Shown: positions 36,198 through 45,672 of the stretch, piece after piece | Layout: each line of letters starts with the position of its first letter | How positions within the stretch are numbered: the stretch's first letter is position 1 | Assembly: GCA_016218915.1 (NCBI GenBank) | Contig: JACRCQ010000036.1 | Location: forward strand, 1-64,000 | Direction of reading: 5' to 3' | Source of the DNA: Deltaproteobacteria bacterium | Lineage (GTDB): Bacteria > Myxococcota_A > Polyangia > Polyangiales > Polyangiaceae | Length of the DNA stretch: 64,000 bases | Notes under the pieces: generated by a model | The model's input: the letters and a program-made list of their open reading frames with translations, nothing else | Databases searched by the model: none | Told to the model about the DNA's origin: nothing | Made by a program: the position numbers and the translations under genes

Positions 36198-38105
36198 TCA
36201 GGGGTAGTAGCAGTAGTTCGGGCAGGAGGAGATGTCCCGGTACGTCTCTCCGGAGGCGCAATAGGCGGCTGTGTCCGGCGTGCAGATGTTGGTGTAGGGC
36301 GTGTACGTCCTGCACGTCTGGTTCAACCCGTTCGTGCCTTTCGGACACTCGGAGTTCGCATTGCACCCGCACCGCCCCGACGTCGTCGCGGGATGGTAGG
36401 TGCAGCTCGTCGTCGCTGACACTGATTGGCATGTATGACCGCTCGCGCAGGCCAGCCCGCATCCCCCGCAGTGGCTTTCGTTCGACGAGATGTCGACCGG
36501 CGAGCCACCGCAGCACCGGTGCGACTCCGTGCCGTCATACTGGTAGCCGGTCGCGCGAACCGCACACGCACCCGCGGAGCAGTAGTGACAGACATTGGCC
36601 CCACATGCGGTGCCGTTGGGCGAGTTGCCGCAAACGCCTGAAGTGCACTCGTGACAGGTGCCGCACGCGGTGCCGTTCGCCTTGGGTGTATACGAGCACA
36701 CTCCAGTAGCAGGGGCGCACGTGCCTGTCGCGTTGTAGCATTGAGCGTTCGGCGGCGTGTTGCAGACCTTGGCAGCGCCGACCGCGCAGGTGCCCTTGCC
36801 ATCGCACGTGTCGCTCGTGCATGCATTGCTGTCAGCATTGCAGGCCGTGCCCGAAACCGCGGGCACGTACACGCATTGTCCTGTAGCGGCCTCGCACGTG
36901 CCCGCTGCTGCGTAGCACTGCGCATTGGGCGGGCTGTCGCAGGTGATCAGAGTACCCGGTACGCACGTCCCGGCCTGACAGCTGTCGCCCACGGTGCACC
37001 CGTTGCCGTCGTCACAGCTGTTGCCGCATTGGCCGCAGTGCTTCCCATCGGACGCTAGATCCGCTTCGCATCCGTTCGACGGATCGCCGTCGCAATCGGC
37101 AAACCCGATGTCGCAGGACTTGACCGAGCAGCCGGCTTTCACGCAGGTCGTGGTCGCATGGGGAAGCTGGCACACGCACCCGCATTGATGATCGACTCCG
37201 CCGCCCCCACACGTGTCACCAGCCCCGCAGCTTCCACAATCGACGTCCGAGCCGCATCCTCCGGGTACGAGCCCGCAGCTGGCGCTGAGCTGTGCACAGG
37301 TCTTGGGCGTGCACCCGCACTGGTTGGGCATGCCCTGGCCGCCGCAGACGTCGGGCAAGGTGCAGCTTCCGCAGTCCACCGCTTTGCTGCACGCGTCCGA
37401 CACCACGCCGCAGCTGGCTCCCAGCTGCGCACAGCTCTTGGGCGTGCAGCCCTGGGTGCCGCATTGGTTGGTTCCGCCGCCGCCGCAGGTCTGTCCAGAG
37501 GCGCACGAGCCGCAGTCCACGACGCCGCCGCATCCGTCCGGGGCCGTACCGCAGCTGGCTCCGATCTGTGCGCAGGTCTTGGGTGCGCATCCGCACTGGC
37601 CTTCCTTGCCGCCTCCTCCACAGGTGAGAGGCGCAGGGCAGAACCCGCAATCGATCACCAGCGCGCACCCATCGGTCGCCAGCCCGCACGTTGCCCCCAC
37701 CTGCGCGCACGTCTTCGGGTAGCACGGATTGACACCGCACTTGTTCGACCCCCCTCCGCCACCGCAGATCTGCCCGGATTGGCAAGTCCCACACTCGATC
37801 TTCCCACCGCAACCGTCCGGAGCCTCGCCGCAGTTCGCTCCCAGCTGCGCGCACGTCTTGGGCATGCACGTCGGGCCGGTTTCCTGGACATCCGCTTCTT
37901 GCATCGCATCGATGGGGGCGTTCTGGTCTTCAGCCGCCTGGTCAGCTCCCGCCTCGGATGGCGATGCTTCAGGCTGGGGTTCCGGCCCGCCGCTGGCTGT
38001 CGTGTCCCCGGAATCCGCGCCTCCGCATCCGGCCACCATGACCAGCGTGGCCACCCCAAGCACATGGGCGCAGACCGAAACCCGGCTCCAGTCGACAATG
38101 CGCAT
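36198..38105 (-). CDS. Cys-rich repeat lipoprotein
   Basis: A 635-residue lipoprotein (lipobox VMVAGC, Cys27). After an Asp/Glu/Gln linker come five tandem units CxPKTCAQxGAxCG with DGCG and DCGxC, about 40 residues each. Then one NGCE/NCGxC-type unit (SNGCEADLASDGKHCGQCGNSC) identical in kind to those of the giant Cys-repeat protein at 15.2 kb. The C-terminal part has further Cys modules (NACTSDTCDGKGTC). A surface role is likely. Function unknown. Confidence 0.82.
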   Translation of the reverse strand: MRIVDWSRVSVCAHVLGVATLVMVAGCGGADSGDTTASGGPEPQPEASPSEAGADQAAEDQNAPIDAMQEADVQETGPTCMPKTCAQLGANCGEAPDGCGGKIECGTCQSGQICGGGGGSNKCGVNPCYPKTCAQVGATCGLATDGCALVIDCGFCPAPLTCGGGGKEGQCGCAPKTCAQIGASCGTAPDGCGGVVDCGSCASGQTCGGGGTNQCGTQGCTPKSCAQLGASCGVVSDACSKAVDCGSCTLPDVCGGQGMPNQCGCTPKTCAQLSASCGLVPGGCGSDVDCGSCGAGDTCGGGGVDHQCGCVCQLPHATTTCVKAGCSVKSCDIGFADCDGDPSNGCEADLASDGKHCGQCGNSCDDGNGCTVGDSCQAGTCVPGTLITCDSPPNAQCYAAAGTCEAATGQCVYVPAVSGTACNADSNACTSDTCDGKGTCAVGAAKVCNTPPNAQCYNATGTCAPATGVCSYTPKANGTACGTCHECTSGVCGNSPNGTACGANVCHYCSAGACAVRATGYQYDGTESHRCCGGSPVDISSNESHCGGCGLACASGHTCQSVSATTSCTYHPATTSGRCGCNANSECPKGTNGLNQTCRTYTPYTNICTPDTAAYCASGETYRDISSCPNYCYYP

Positions 38106-38235
38106 CTACCCATCATAGCGGAAAGCGTTGCGTTGCCACAAGGTCGGCTCGAGCAAGGCGCTCTCGATCACGCGAGACAGCGCGCTGGGCAGGAAACTTC
38201 TCCAGCGTCGCAACTCTTGAATTAGTGTGCCTGCG

Positions 38236-39276
38236 ATGTCCGCTCCTTCGTTCACGCTCGCGCTCGCGCCGATGCAAGGCGTGATCGACGCAATGATGCG
38301 CGAGCAGCTCACCGCCTTGGGGGGCATCGATCACTGCGTGAGTGAGTTCATACGGGTGGGAGGAATTCCGGTCACGGATGCGGTCATCCTCAAGGCGTGG
38401 AGAGAAGCCCCGCGCAAGGGTTTCACTTCTTCCGGCACCCCGGTCCATCCACAGCTGCTCGGCTCCCATCTAGGAAGGATGACCGTTGCCGCCCATCGCC
38501 TGGCCGAGCTCGGAGCTCCCTGGATCGACCTTAACTTCGGCTGCCCGGTGCGCAAGGTCAATGGCCACGACGGTGGTGCCGCCATTCTTCGGAACCCCAG
38601 ACGCGTCGAGCAGATCGTGGCCACCGTCCGCAAGACGCTGCCGTCGAGCATTCCGGTGTCGGCCAAGATCAGGCTCGGCTGGGATGACCCGGACCACGTG
38701 GTCGACCTTGCACGCGCCGCGGAGGCTGGCGGCGCTGCGTTGGTGACCATCCACGGGCGAACGCGCGCGCAGGGCTTTGACGACACCGCGGACTGGATAC
38801 GAATCGGCAAGGCGCGCGCAGCGCTCGCGGTTCCCGTGGTTGCCAACGGTGATATCCGATCGCCCGACGACTTCCTTCGCTGCAGGGAAGTCACGGGGTG
38901 CGATCGGTTCATGATCGGCCGCGGCGCCATCGAGCGTCCTGAGCTGTTTCGGGTGCTGCGCGGGATCGACGACGCGATGTGGAGCTGGCACAAGAGGATG
39001 GCCCTGGTGCTTCGGCTGATTCAGCAGAGGCACGCATGGGGTGAGCGCCCTTTGAACTCCCTGGGCAGGCTCAAGGGATGGTGCCAGTCGATGGTCCGCT
39101 GTGAGCCAGCGATGCGGGGGCTGTTCGAGGAGCTCAAGTCGTGCTCCACGCTCGAAAGCGCGTACGCAGCGGTCGAACGCCACCTGCCGCCCGAGGTTGC
39201 GCACCTGCCGCCGATGGTTACATCCTGGCCCTGCTCGCAGACGCAAGGAGACGACCGTTGGAATTCTCAGCGCTGA
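38236..39276 (+). CDS. tRNA-dihydrouridine synthase
   Basis: A 346-residue flavin enzyme that reduces uridine in tRNA. The N-terminal LALAPMQGVIDAMMRE and the motif DLNFGCPVRKVNGHDGGAAIL with its catalytic Cys place it among Dus enzymes, nearest DusC-like ones by its IDHCVSEFIRV. The FMN-phosphate segment is MIGRGAIERPELFRVL. ATG 38236 is preferred to GTG 38227. Its 3' end overlaps the next gene by 19 bases, which suggests coupling. Confidence 0.88.
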   Translation: MSAPSFTLALAPMQGVIDAMMREQLTALGGIDHCVSEFIRVGGIPVTDAVILKAWREAPRKGFTSSGTPVHPQLLGSHLGRMTVAAHRLAELGAPWIDLNFGCPVRKVNGHDGGAAILRNPRRVEQIVATVRKTLPSSIPVSAKIRLGWDDPDHVVDLARAAEAGGAALVTIHGRTRAQGFDDTADWIRIGKARAALAVPVVANGDIRSPDDFLRCREVTGCDRFMIGRGAIERPELFRVLRGIDDAMWSWHKRMALVLRLIQQRHAWGERPLNSLGRLKGWCQSMVRCEPAMRGLFEELKSCSTLESAYAAVERHLPPEVAHLPPMVTSWPCSQTQGDDRWNSQR

Positions 39277-39767
39277 TCGCTGCCCGCTATTCCTGTCGCG
39301 CATATCGTCAAGACCCGGTGGAAGACGCCAAGCTCAGGCACGTGCTCGAAGCCGCGCGCCTTGCGCCTACCGCATGCAACCGTCAGCCCTTCCAGCTGAT
39401 CGTGATCCGCACCCAGGGACGCGCCGCCGAGCTGACCCGGATCTACGCGAAGGATTGGTTTGCCCAGGCGCCGATCGTGATCTGTGCCTGCGGCATTCCG
39501 AGAGACACGTGGGTGCGTCGCGACGGCAAGAACTACAGCGACGTGGACGTGACGATCGCGATGGATCATCTGATCCTCGCAGCGACGAACGTCGGGCTGG
39601 GGACCTGTTGGATCGCAGCGTTCGATGTCGGCGCAGCGCGCGAGATTCTGGGTTTGCCGTCCTGGGTGGAGCCGGTGGCCTTCACCCCACTGGGGTACGC
39701 AGCGGACACGCGGGTGGAGATGAAGCGCAAGCCGCTATCAGACTTGGTTCGATTCGAGCGGTGGTGA
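39258..39767 (+). CDS. Nitroreductase-family oxidoreductase
   Basis: A 169-residue FMN-dependent reductase (EFSALIAARYSCRAY at the start, LEAARLAPTACNRQPFQLIVI, LGTCWIAAFDV). Start is a TTG: AAGGAG lies seven bases before it, and the conserved N-terminus begins exactly there; no ATG fits. It overlaps the dus gene by 19 bases. The substrate cannot be told. Typical short nitroreductase length. Confidence 0.85.
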   Translation: MEFSALIAARYSCRAYRQDPVEDAKLRHVLEAARLAPTACNRQPFQLIVIRTQGRAAELTRIYAKDWFAQAPIVICACGIPRDTWVRRDGKNYSDVDVTIAMDHLILAATNVGLGTCWIAAFDVGAAREILGLPSWVEPVAFTPLGYAADTRVEMKRKPLSDLVRFERW

Positions 39768-40095
39768 CGGGAATCCGACAGGTTCCGTAGGTTCCCCAAA
39801 CGCGGATCCGGCCCGGACGCAATTGTCGTCCATGGTCTGTAGGCGCAAGTCGAGGAAAGTCGCGGATGGGACGCTGGTTTCCAGGTGTTTGAAATCCCTG
39901 CGGGACCGCGGATTGCGGTCTGGGGAACCGTGCACCAAAGAGGTGAGAGCGGGTTGAGTTCCGAGCTGGTTGAAACCACGGAGATGGCTCGAATCTTGTA
40001 ACGCCGCGCGCCTAGTCACGACTGTGTCTGGAAAATTCTTCCGCAACGGGTGTAGGAACGACAACCAAGGGTCCCCCCAATCGTTGGCAAGTGAA
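39768..40095. other. Non-coding gap before the oxidoreductase gene
   Basis: A gap of about 330 bases without an open frame I can support. It contains one perfect hairpin, GACCGC-GGATT-GCGGTC, at 39904-39920. Nothing else was recognised apart from the probable promoter region of the Gfo/Idh gene. Confidence 0.5.
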
Positions 40096-41271
40096 ATGGC
40101 AAGGAAATCTGAATCCAAGGGTGACGCGCGCGGGCGCAACCGACCTCTGCGCGGAGCGCTGGTCGGCTACGGCTTCATTTCCAGTCAGGGCCACGTTCCC
40201 GGCTATCTGCAGAGCGCACGAGAACGCGGCGACGTGGAGATCGTCGCGGTGGCGGACATGACGGAAGCACGTCGGCTGGCCGCACAACAGGCGCTGCCGT
40301 CTGCTCGCATCTATCCGGATCACCGATCCCTGCTCGCACAGGAAGCGGGCAACCTGGACTTCATCGATATCTCCACGCCTCCGACCGTGCACGCAAGGAT
40401 CGCGCACGACGCGCTGGACCGCGGCCTGCACGTTTTCTGTGAGAAGCCGTTGGCCACCACGCTCGAGGATGCCAGGAGCATGCTCGCGCACGCTTCGCGC
40501 GCTCGTCGAGTCCTGTTCCCCTGCCACAACTACAAGCACGCAGGCGTGGTCAAGGCGATCCGAGAGATCCTTTCAAGCGGCGCGATTGGACGTGTCCAGA
40601 CGGTCACGCTTTCGACGTACCGGAACACGCACGCCAAGGGCGTGGCTGAATGGCTTCCGCACTGGCGGCGAGACCGCATGCTGTCCGGCGGCGGCATCGC
40701 GATGGACCACGGACCTCACACGTTCTACCTCGCCTTCGAATGGCTGGCTTCGTATCCCACGTCCATCTCGGCCCGAACGATCACCGTCGATTCCGACCGC
40801 TACGACACCGAGGACAGCTTTACAGCCACCCTGACGTTCCCCACAGGGGTCGCGAGCAGCTTCCTCACCTGGAAAGCCGGCGTGCGCAAGGTGATCTACA
40901 CGATCCACGGAGACCGAGGAGCGATCACGGTCGACGACGACGACATGCAGATCTCGGTGGTCAAGCCGCCCAATGGAGATCCGACTGCGTCGACGAAGTG
41001 GACCACGGAGCGGCGATCGATCTCGTCCAACTGGATGGACGCGAGCCACGTGACCTGGTTCCGCTCGCTGTTCGACGAGTTCAAGGCAGCGATCGACGCC
41101 GACGACTTTGTGGGCAAGGACGCGTTGGAGGCGTACCTGGCGGTCCAGTTGATCACGACCGCCTATCGGTCCGCGGCGCTGGGGGGACGCGATCTGCCCC
41201 TGGCGACCGAGTTCCGATCCACGGAAACGGCTCGGGCGGAGCTCGAATCGGTCCGTTCGGACGCGGAGTAG
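40096..41271 (+). CDS. Gfo/Idh/MocA-family oxidoreductase
   Basis: A 391-residue NAD(P)-dependent sugar or inositol oxidoreductase. The dinucleotide-binding motif is GALVGYGFISSQGH near residue 22, and the family lysine is in GLHVFCEKPLATTLEDA. The second domain has HGPHTFYLAFEWLA with a catalytic-type His, and GVRKVIYTIHGDRGAITVD. Length is standard. Cytoplasmic. The physiological substrate is unknown. It precedes tldD by 57 bases; cotranscription is possible. Confidence 0.87.
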   Translation: MARKSESKGDARGRNRPLRGALVGYGFISSQGHVPGYLQSARERGDVEIVAVADMTEARRLAAQQALPSARIYPDHRSLLAQEAGNLDFIDISTPPTVHARIAHDALDRGLHVFCEKPLATTLEDARSMLAHASRARRVLFPCHNYKHAGVVKAIREILSSGAIGRVQTVTLSTYRNTHAKGVAEWLPHWRRDRMLSGGGIAMDHGPHTFYLAFEWLASYPTSISARTITVDSDRYDTEDSFTATLTFPTGVASSFLTWKAGVRKVIYTIHGDRGAITVDDDDMQISVVKPPNGDPTASTKWTTERRSISSNWMDASHVTWFRSLFDEFKAAIDADDFVGKDALEAYLAVQLITTAYRSAALGGRDLPLATEFRSTETARAELESVRSDAE

Positions 41272-41328
41272 GGACATCCAATTCCGAACCCCGATGCACG
41301 GGATCAAGCCTTGCGCTAACGTCCGCGC

Positions 41329-42894
41329 ATGAGCACGACCCGGCGGCGTTTCCTCGAGACCGCGGCATGGGGAACCGCGATCCTGACGTTTCCCGAGATT
41401 CTGTCCGGCTGCGGCGAGACCTTGGTGGTTCGCCCTGCGAACCTGGGACCGACCCCTCCGCGCAGAGTAGCGCCCGTGGGTCCGTCGTACTTCGCAGCGT
41501 TCGGCGTGGACAGAGCCCTTGTCTCGCGCGTGATCGCACGTGGAATGTCCAGAGGCGGCGACTTCTGCGAGGTGTTCCTGCAGCACAAGGTCAGCCATTG
41601 GATCGGCATGGAGGACGGCGAGGTGAACCGCGCCTACGCCGAGGTGATGCTCGGAGCGGGTGTGCGGGTGTTGAAGGGCGACGCCACGGGCTATGCGTTC
41701 TGCGAGGACTTGAGCGAGAAGGCGCTGCTCGCCGCAGCATCGACCGCTGCTGCTGTGGCCGACGGTCCTGCGCGCGCTGATCTGCCGCCGCTGCAGGTCG
41801 CTGCGATCCCGGATCGGTACAGGATCGCGGTGCCGTGGACGGACATCGGCATCGACAAGAAGCTGCCCATCGTGCAGCGTGCGGAGGCCCAGGCCAAGGC
41901 GCGCGACTCGCACATCGTCAAGGTCAAGGCATCGATCGACGACGAGTCGACGCGCGTGCTGGTCGCCGACTCGGAAGGGCGTCTGGTGGAGGACGACCAG
42001 CCGATGACCGTGCTCGGGGTCAGCTGCGTTGCGGAGAAGGATGGCAGGACCGAGTCGAGCGGACAGAGCCTGGCAGCGCGCGACGGGGTCTCATTCCACT
42101 CGCAGGAGCGCGTGGACAAGGTCGCACACGAAGCTGCGGACTTCACGATGCTGCTGTTCGAGGCCTCGCCGCCCCCTCCGGGCGAGTACCCGGTCGTGCT
42201 CGCGCCCGGGCTGTCCGGCATCCTGCTGCACGAGGCCATCGGCCACGGCATGGAAGCGGACTTCAACCGCAAGGGGATCTCGATCTACTCGGACCGCGTC
42301 GGAAAGCGCATTGCCGGGGACATGGTGACCATCGTCGACGACGGCACGAACGAGAGGATGCGCGGGTCGATCAACATCGACGACGAAGGTGCAGAGGCGC
42401 AGCGCACGGTCCTGGTGGAGAAGGGGATTCTCCGCTCGTACATGCACGATCGGATCTCGGCAGGGCACTACAAGGTCGGTCGTACCGGCTCGGGTCGGCG
42501 CGAGTCCTACCGCTTTCCGCCCGTGCCTCGCATGCGCAACACGTACATGCTCAACGGCCCGCACAAGGCCGGGGAGATCATCGCCTCGGTCAAGAAGGGC
42601 ATCTACGCCGAGATGTTCTCCAACGGCGAAGTGCACATCGGCGCGGGCGATTTCACCTTCTACCTGAAGCACGGCCGGATGATCGAGGACGGCAAGCTCA
42701 CGCGTCGGGTCAAGGATGCCAACCTGATCGGCAACGGACCCAAGGTCCTGGAGAACATCGACATGGTCGCCGACGACATGCAGATGCACTCGGGAGCAGG
42801 CTACTGCGGCAAGGACGGCCAGCGGATCCCGGTCGGGTTCGGGCTGCCCACAGCACGTGCCAACGCCATTTCCGTGGGCGGGAGGAAGTCATGA
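41329..42894 (+). CDS. tldD: TldD-family metalloprotease with Tat/lipoprotein signal
   Basis: A 521-residue TldD. The zinc motif HEAIGHGMEAD is at residues 301-311. Unusually, the N-terminus is MSTTRRRFLETAAWG, a twin-arginine motif (T-R-R-R-F-L), and it continues to a lipobox-like LSGC at residue 28. Known TldD of E. coli is cytoplasmic and about 480 residues, so the extra ~45 residues here look like an export signal. With tldE it normally makes a peptide-degrading dimer that also matures microcin B17. Its stop overlaps tldE by four bases (ATGA). Confidence 0.9.
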   Translation: MSTTRRRFLETAAWGTAILTFPEILSGCGETLVVRPANLGPTPPRRVAPVGPSYFAAFGVDRALVSRVIARGMSRGGDFCEVFLQHKVSHWIGMEDGEVNRAYAEVMLGAGVRVLKGDATGYAFCEDLSEKALLAAASTAAAVADGPARADLPPLQVAAIPDRYRIAVPWTDIGIDKKLPIVQRAEAQAKARDSHIVKVKASIDDESTRVLVADSEGRLVEDDQPMTVLGVSCVAEKDGRTESSGQSLAARDGVSFHSQERVDKVAHEAADFTMLLFEASPPPPGEYPVVLAPGLSGILLHEAIGHGMEADFNRKGISIYSDRVGKRIAGDMVTIVDDGTNERMRGSINIDDEGAEAQRTVLVEKGILRSYMHDRISAGHYKVGRTGSGRRESYRFPPVPRMRNTYMLNGPHKAGEIIASVKKGIYAEMFSNGEVHIGAGDFTFYLKHGRMIEDGKLTRRVKDANLIGNGPKVLENIDMVADDMQMHSGAGYCGKDGQRIPVGFGLPTARANAISVGGRKS

Positions 42895-44228
42895 GCGCAG
42901 AGTCCAAAGACCTCCTCGACCAGGCGCGCCAAGGCATGAAGATCGCCCTCGCAAGGGGAGCGCAAGGCGTGCGTGCCACGGTCCATCGCAACTCCGAATC
43001 GTCGGTCGAACGCCGCAATGCGCACATCGAACGCGTGCGCGAATCGACCAGCTTGTCGCTGAGCCTCGCCTTGTACGTGGACGGGCGCTACTCGTCGAAC
43101 ACCACCAGCGACCTTCGTCCCCAGGCCATCGAGCAGTTCATCGGCGAGTCGGTCGCGATGACCCGCGCGCTTGCGCCTGACCCGAACCGCGCCCTGGCCG
43201 ATCCGGATCGGTATGCGTCGCGCATCGCTACGGATCTGAAGCTCTTCGACCGGGAAGTGCTGAACGTGTCGCCAGACTGGCGCAGGCAGATGGCATCCGA
43301 GGTCGAAGCCGGCGCCCGGAGCCTTCCCGAGATCCACAAGCAGATCCTCTCGGTCCAGACCTCGTGCTCGACCAGCCTGTCCGAGCTCGCCAAGGTGACG
43401 TCCAACGGGATGGAGGGGATCGAGACGAACTCGAACTTCTCCCTGAGCGCGCAGGTGACCGTCCGCGACGCCAACGATCGAAAACCCGCTGCAGGCTGGT
43501 ATGCGACGTCGATCTCGAAATCCAAGCTGGCGTCCCCGCAAGAGGTCGGCCAGCGTGCTGCTCGACGCGCAGCGCGACGTGTAGGCGCTTCCCCACGTGC
43601 CACCGGGGAGTACCCGTGCGTGATCGAGAACGCCTGCGCGAACCGTCTGCTCGATGCGCTCTGGAGCGCCCTGGAAGGCGGCGCGATCCAGCAGAAGAGG
43701 TCGTTTCTTGCGGGAAAGATAGGGCAGACCGTGGGAAGCCCGCTGCTGCACGTGATCGACGATCCGCACGTGATCGAGGGGCTCGGGTCCACGGCCTTCG
43801 ACTACGAAGGGATGGCGACGCGGCCACGTCCTGTCTTCGAAAGGGGCACCCTTCGCAGCTTCTACCTGGACACCTACTACGCCCGCAAGCTCAAGACCGA
43901 TGCCACCTCAGGAGCGCGCGGCAACCTGGTCTGGGAGCGGGGAGGGGTGGATCTGGACGGGCTGCTCGCCAACATGGGCACCGGAATCCTGATCACCAAC
44001 TTCATCGGCGGAAACTCGAACTCTGCCACCGGGGACTTCTCCTTTGGCGTGCAGGGGCAATGGTTCGACAAAGGCCAGCGTGTGGGCCCGATCGCGGAGA
44101 TGAACCTGTCGGCCAACCACCTCACGTTCTGGAGGAAGCTCGTGGAGCTGGGCAACGACCCGTACCCATACTCCTCGAACCGTCGCCCATCGTTGCGCTT
44201 CGACGCAGTGCAATTCTCTGGGAAATAA
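42891..44228 (+). CDS. tldE: TldE/PmbA-family protein
   Basis: A 445-residue protein of the PmbA/TldE family, the non-zinc partner of TldD. The family features are VERRNAHIERVRESTSLSLS and GVDLDGLLANMGTGILITNFIGG with a Gly-rich C-terminal segment. It lacks the HEXXXH motif, as expected. There is no signal peptide, in contrast to its TldD partner. Strong ribosome-binding site GGGAGGAAG. The longer open frame upstream lies within tldD and is rejected. Confidence 0.9.
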   Translation: MSAESKDLLDQARQGMKIALARGAQGVRATVHRNSESSVERRNAHIERVRESTSLSLSLALYVDGRYSSNTTSDLRPQAIEQFIGESVAMTRALAPDPNRALADPDRYASRIATDLKLFDREVLNVSPDWRRQMASEVEAGARSLPEIHKQILSVQTSCSTSLSELAKVTSNGMEGIETNSNFSLSAQVTVRDANDRKPAAGWYATSISKSKLASPQEVGQRAARRAARRVGASPRATGEYPCVIENACANRLLDALWSALEGGAIQQKRSFLAGKIGQTVGSPLLHVIDDPHVIEGLGSTAFDYEGMATRPRPVFERGTLRSFYLDTYYARKLKTDATSGARGNLVWERGGVDLDGLLANMGTGILITNFIGGNSNSATGDFSFGVQGQWFDKGQRVGPIAEMNLSANHLTFWRKLVELGNDPYPYSSNRRPSLRFDAVQFSGK

Positions 44229-44484
44229 CCCTAGGGGGCTACCTTCACGGGCAGAGGTTTTCACAGGGAGATGGGAGGTTGGGAGAGGGGTTTTGTAGCT
44301 CGCGGTTCGCGCGGAGCCTGCGGGAGACGCGCGCGGGATCGCTTGAAGACCCAGGCTCCGGACCGGAGTAGCCGCGGATCACCGCAGATCTTCGTAGAGG
44401 CTGACGCAACGGGTCGGACCCGTGAGTCTCTGCCCCTCGCATGTATCCCACAAGCTCAGCCCGAGCCGTGAGATTCAAATCCAT

Positions 44485-44533
44485 GCGGACAGATGTCCGC
44501 TGGAACGTCCGGGAGCGGACGAGTGTCCGGCTC
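44485..44533. terminator. Two adjacent hairpins in the gap after tldE
   Basis: GCGGAC-AGAT-GTCCGC (44485-44500) is a perfect 6-bp hairpin with a four-base loop. GAGC-GGAC-GAGT-GTCC-G-GCTC (44513-44533) follows 12 bases later and shares the GGAC/GTCC core. They lie in the 320-base gap between tldE and the convergent nuclease gene, so they could terminate either. No U-run. The rest of this gap holds no gene that I can support. Confidence 0.45.
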
Positions 44534-44551
44534 AGACGGCCGCCCCATCCC

Positions 44552-45511
44552 CTATTCCGACCCCACCCGGCTCTCGATCACCTGCTGGACTGCGGCCGAT
44601 ACGCTCGACAGGTAGTCGTACCCGGTCACCCGCTCCACCTCGTCGATCGAGACCGCGTACTCGGTCCAACGCTTTCGCGATACTCCAGGCTGATTTGGCA
44701 TGATCACAGCGAGGGTCGGCGTAGACGCGGTGACGTCACCAGCACGCTGCCCTGGCTCCAGGATGACCATGACCTTGAAGCTCGCGTCCGGGACAGCCAC
44801 CGCGGCCCGTCCGATGGTCTTGGGCGACCGGCCAAAGACCCCGCCGGCGATTATGAACAGGGACTTGCCCTGGCGCGCCAGGGTGCGCTCGTGCTCTTCC
44901 GCATCTCCCCACGGCCCGTCGTTCAGCTCGTGAAGCTGGGGGTGCATGTTGGTCATCAGGAACGTGGTGGCATTGTCCGCGTCGGAGTCCGAACGATCGG
45001 CTGACGGGCACAGATGCCCTCGATCATAGCCAGAGTGCGCGTAGTCCGACGACGTCACCCGAACGAAGCCCGGCGGAAGGGCGTCGTCGGCCATGAACTT
45101 GTCCTTGCGACGCGCTGAGCCGAGCAGCGAGCGGTCCAGGTGCCAGCTGACCCAGTTCGCGACCCTGCGCCCTGGGTTGTAGGACAGGACATACGACCCC
45201 TTGTCCATGAGGTAGTCGTCAGAAGGGTCTGCGTCCGCAGGAACTCCCATGGCCGCGTGGATGGAGCGGGCGATCCCGCCCGGATCCGTGGCAGTGGGCA
45301 CAGGCAGCGGAGCGGTTGGCGGAGCTGGTGCTGTGGGGTGCGTGGTTCTGGGCGGAGACGACGCGTGGCGTCCAGGGGCGCCGGGGTGGGGCGCACTCCT
45401 GGCGCAGGTCAGGCCCACGGACGCGACGATGACCAGAGCGGCAGCGAGCCACCAGCCAGAGCCTGATCGGCTTTGCCGCTTGCCTGGCCGCCTTCGTCTG
45501 GATGCGCTCAT
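44552..45511 (-). CDS. Membrane-anchored DNA/RNA non-specific endonuclease
   Basis: A 319-residue nuclease of the NucA/EndoG type. The catalytic motif is DRGHLCPSADR (the His of DRGH as general base), followed by the expected NMHPQLHELNDGPWGDAEEH segment with the metal-binding Asn. An N-terminal hydrophobic helix (GWWLAAALVIVASVGLTCA) with a basic start anchors or exports it, and a Pro/Thr/Ala linker follows. Probably nucleic-acid degradation outside the cytoplasm. ATG 45511 is the start that gives the anchor. Confidence 0.87.
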   Translation of the reverse strand: MSASRRRRPGKRQSRSGSGWWLAAALVIVASVGLTCARSAPHPGAPGRHASSPPRTTHPTAPAPPTAPLPVPTATDPGGIARSIHAAMGVPADADPSDDYLMDKGSYVLSYNPGRRVANWVSWHLDRSLLGSARRKDKFMADDALPPGFVRVTSSDYAHSGYDRGHLCPSADRSDSDADNATTFLMTNMHPQLHELNDGPWGDAEEHERTLARQGKSLFIIAGGVFGRSPKTIGRAAVAVPDASFKVMVILEPGQRAGDVTASTPTLAVIMPNQPGVSRKRWTEYAVSIDEVERVTGYDYLSSVSAAVQQVIESRVGSE

Positions 45512-45672
45512 GTCCGCTGCCTTCAATTGACGGCGCTGCCCGGCCGCGCGATCATGATGGGCGGTTCTGCTCTTCGGGCCAAGGAATCGCAAGACCTTTG
45601 TCGGATTGTGGAACAGACAGGAACCAGAGAAGGTTCAGGAAGACGGGCGCACTCCGCCAGCAAGGAGGTCAC

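Noticed and set aside
41835..42890. N-terminal extension of TldE reaching into tldD
   Set aside because: The extra residues are a shadow frame of tldD. The real start is the ATG at 42891 with a strong ribosome-binding site.
44464..44485. T-arm-like GATTCAAATCC suggesting a tRNA
   Set aside because: No matching T-stem, anticodon arm or acceptor stem could be drawn around it.
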